Source: Onchocerca volvulus
Taxonomy: Eukaryota; Nematoda; Chromadorea; Rhabditida; Onchocercidae
Assembly (NCBI GenBank): GCA_000499405.2
Contig: HG738140.1
Span: 2,437,024-2,501,023 of the forward strand
Direction: 5' to 3'
Length of the DNA: 64,000 nucleotides
Shown here one piece after another: positions 63,381-64,000 of the stretch. The notes beneath the pieces are model-generated. The model made no database searches. It had not been told where the DNA came from and saw only the letters and a program-made list of their open reading frames with translations. The stretch's first letter is position 1, and each line of letters starts with the position of its first letter. The position numbers and the translations under genes are program-made.

Positions 63381-63566
63381 TTAGAGAGGAAAATGACACA
63401 AATAAGTTTTTTTTTTTCCAACAGTAAAAGTAATTGCATGCTCCAGCACCTCAGAATGTTTAATTGAGCATAATTTTGTTGAAGGTCATTATAGTTTTCT
63501 ATTACTTTATTCATTATCATTCAGTATTCATCTTATTTTACCTTTAATATTATCAATAAAAAATTA

Positions 63567-63892
63567 CCGTATATCATATTCAAATGAAATGTAAGTCTTA
63601 TTACAATATATATAGTATTCAAATGAAACGTAAGTCTTATTACAGTATATAATATTCAACTGAAATGTAAGCCTCATTACAGTACATCATATTCAAATGA
63701 AAGTAAACCCTGCTACAGTGCAGCATATTCAAATGAAAGTTAGGTCTCATTACGGTATCTTACATTCAAATTTACAGTATCTCATATATCAAATGAAGCG
63801 TAAGCCTTATTACAGTACCTTATTACATTCATTCATTCAATGTTGATCAGATCTATACAAAGATATATTCATTCAATGTTGATCAGATCTAA
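63567..63892. repeat. 37-bp tandem repeat and terminal duplication
   Basis: About seven units with CATATTCAAATGAAATGTAA and TTACAGTAT. They end in a two-copy segment containing AATGTTGATCAGATCTA (about 63830 and 63868). Confidence 0.82.
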
Positions 63893-64000
63893 CAATAATT
63901 TACGACATTGACATTACAACTGACGGTATTGACAATAAGATTCCTTAGAATTTATGACATTGAGACAACAAAATTTTTGAATTTACGGTACTCATCGTTC

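Larger units (their letters stand above)
56916..64000. other. Upstream or 5' intron region of ROR gene
   Basis: No exon was assigned with confidence. Contains DR1 motifs (57068, 62438), several GGCCAA words (58246, 59023, 60856, 60873, 61102), a two-copy 31-bp repeat (58970-59030), a 26-bp minisatellite (59431-59721), a (CAT)n tract (60969-60989) and three tandem arrays (62632-63892). Confidence 0.5.

Overview
The window is nuclear DNA from a nematode. It is very AT-rich, with hundreds of homopolymeric A/T runs, small and large introns with TTTCAG-type acceptors, and splice acceptors just upstream of start codons, as expected for spliced-leader trans-splicing. The gene content agrees: three SXP/RAL-2 (DUF148) secreted antigens, a family restricted to nematodes and prominent in parasitic clade III species; a cationic amino acid transporter of the SLC7 CAT type; and a ROR-family receptor tyrosine kinase (CAM-1 in C. 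elegans). A spirurine or filarial-type parasite is the most likely source, but species cannot be decided from the sequence alone.

Layout. 1-3983: gene-free AT-rich DNA. 3984-13089: tandem cluster of three SXP/RAL-2 genes on the minus strand (3984-6083, 9353-10741, 12149-13089), each with three coding exons and the same intron phases (0, then 1). 13111-21260: 8 kb without a recognisable gene, with minisatellites, an inverted repeat and one small ORF. 21275-29377: CAT-type transporter on the plus strand, 14 coding exons joined in frame to about 789 residues. 29378-31078: short tail-to-tail spacer with a MITE-like element. 31079-56915: ROR receptor kinase on the minus strand; 19 coding exons are visible (Ig, Frizzled-type cysteine-rich domain, kringle, transmembrane segment, kinase, Ser-rich tail). 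Its signal-peptide exon was not found with confidence and may lie beyond 57 kb or outside the window. 57-64 kb: probable 5' intron or upstream region of that gene, filled with tandem arrays.

The genes do not form a pathway. The SXP/RAL-2 genes are a local expansion of secreted proteins; the transporter and the receptor are ordinary single-copy metazoan genes convergent on a common 3' spacer. The more unusual features are non-coding: (i) a scatter of DR1-type nuclear receptor half-site pairs (AGGTCA-A-AGGTCA and near matches) through the ROR introns and 5' region; (ii) several long, nearly perfect, short-loop inverted repeats in introns and spacers; (iii) a small palindromic-tailed dispersed element, one copy of which sits about 20 bp from the exon carrying the ROR glycine loop; (iv) a GC-rich patch with a TATA-like box inside the ROR gene that could be an internal promoter. 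Exon joins were worked out by hand from GT-AG sites, reading phase and family similarity and have not been tested against transcripts.
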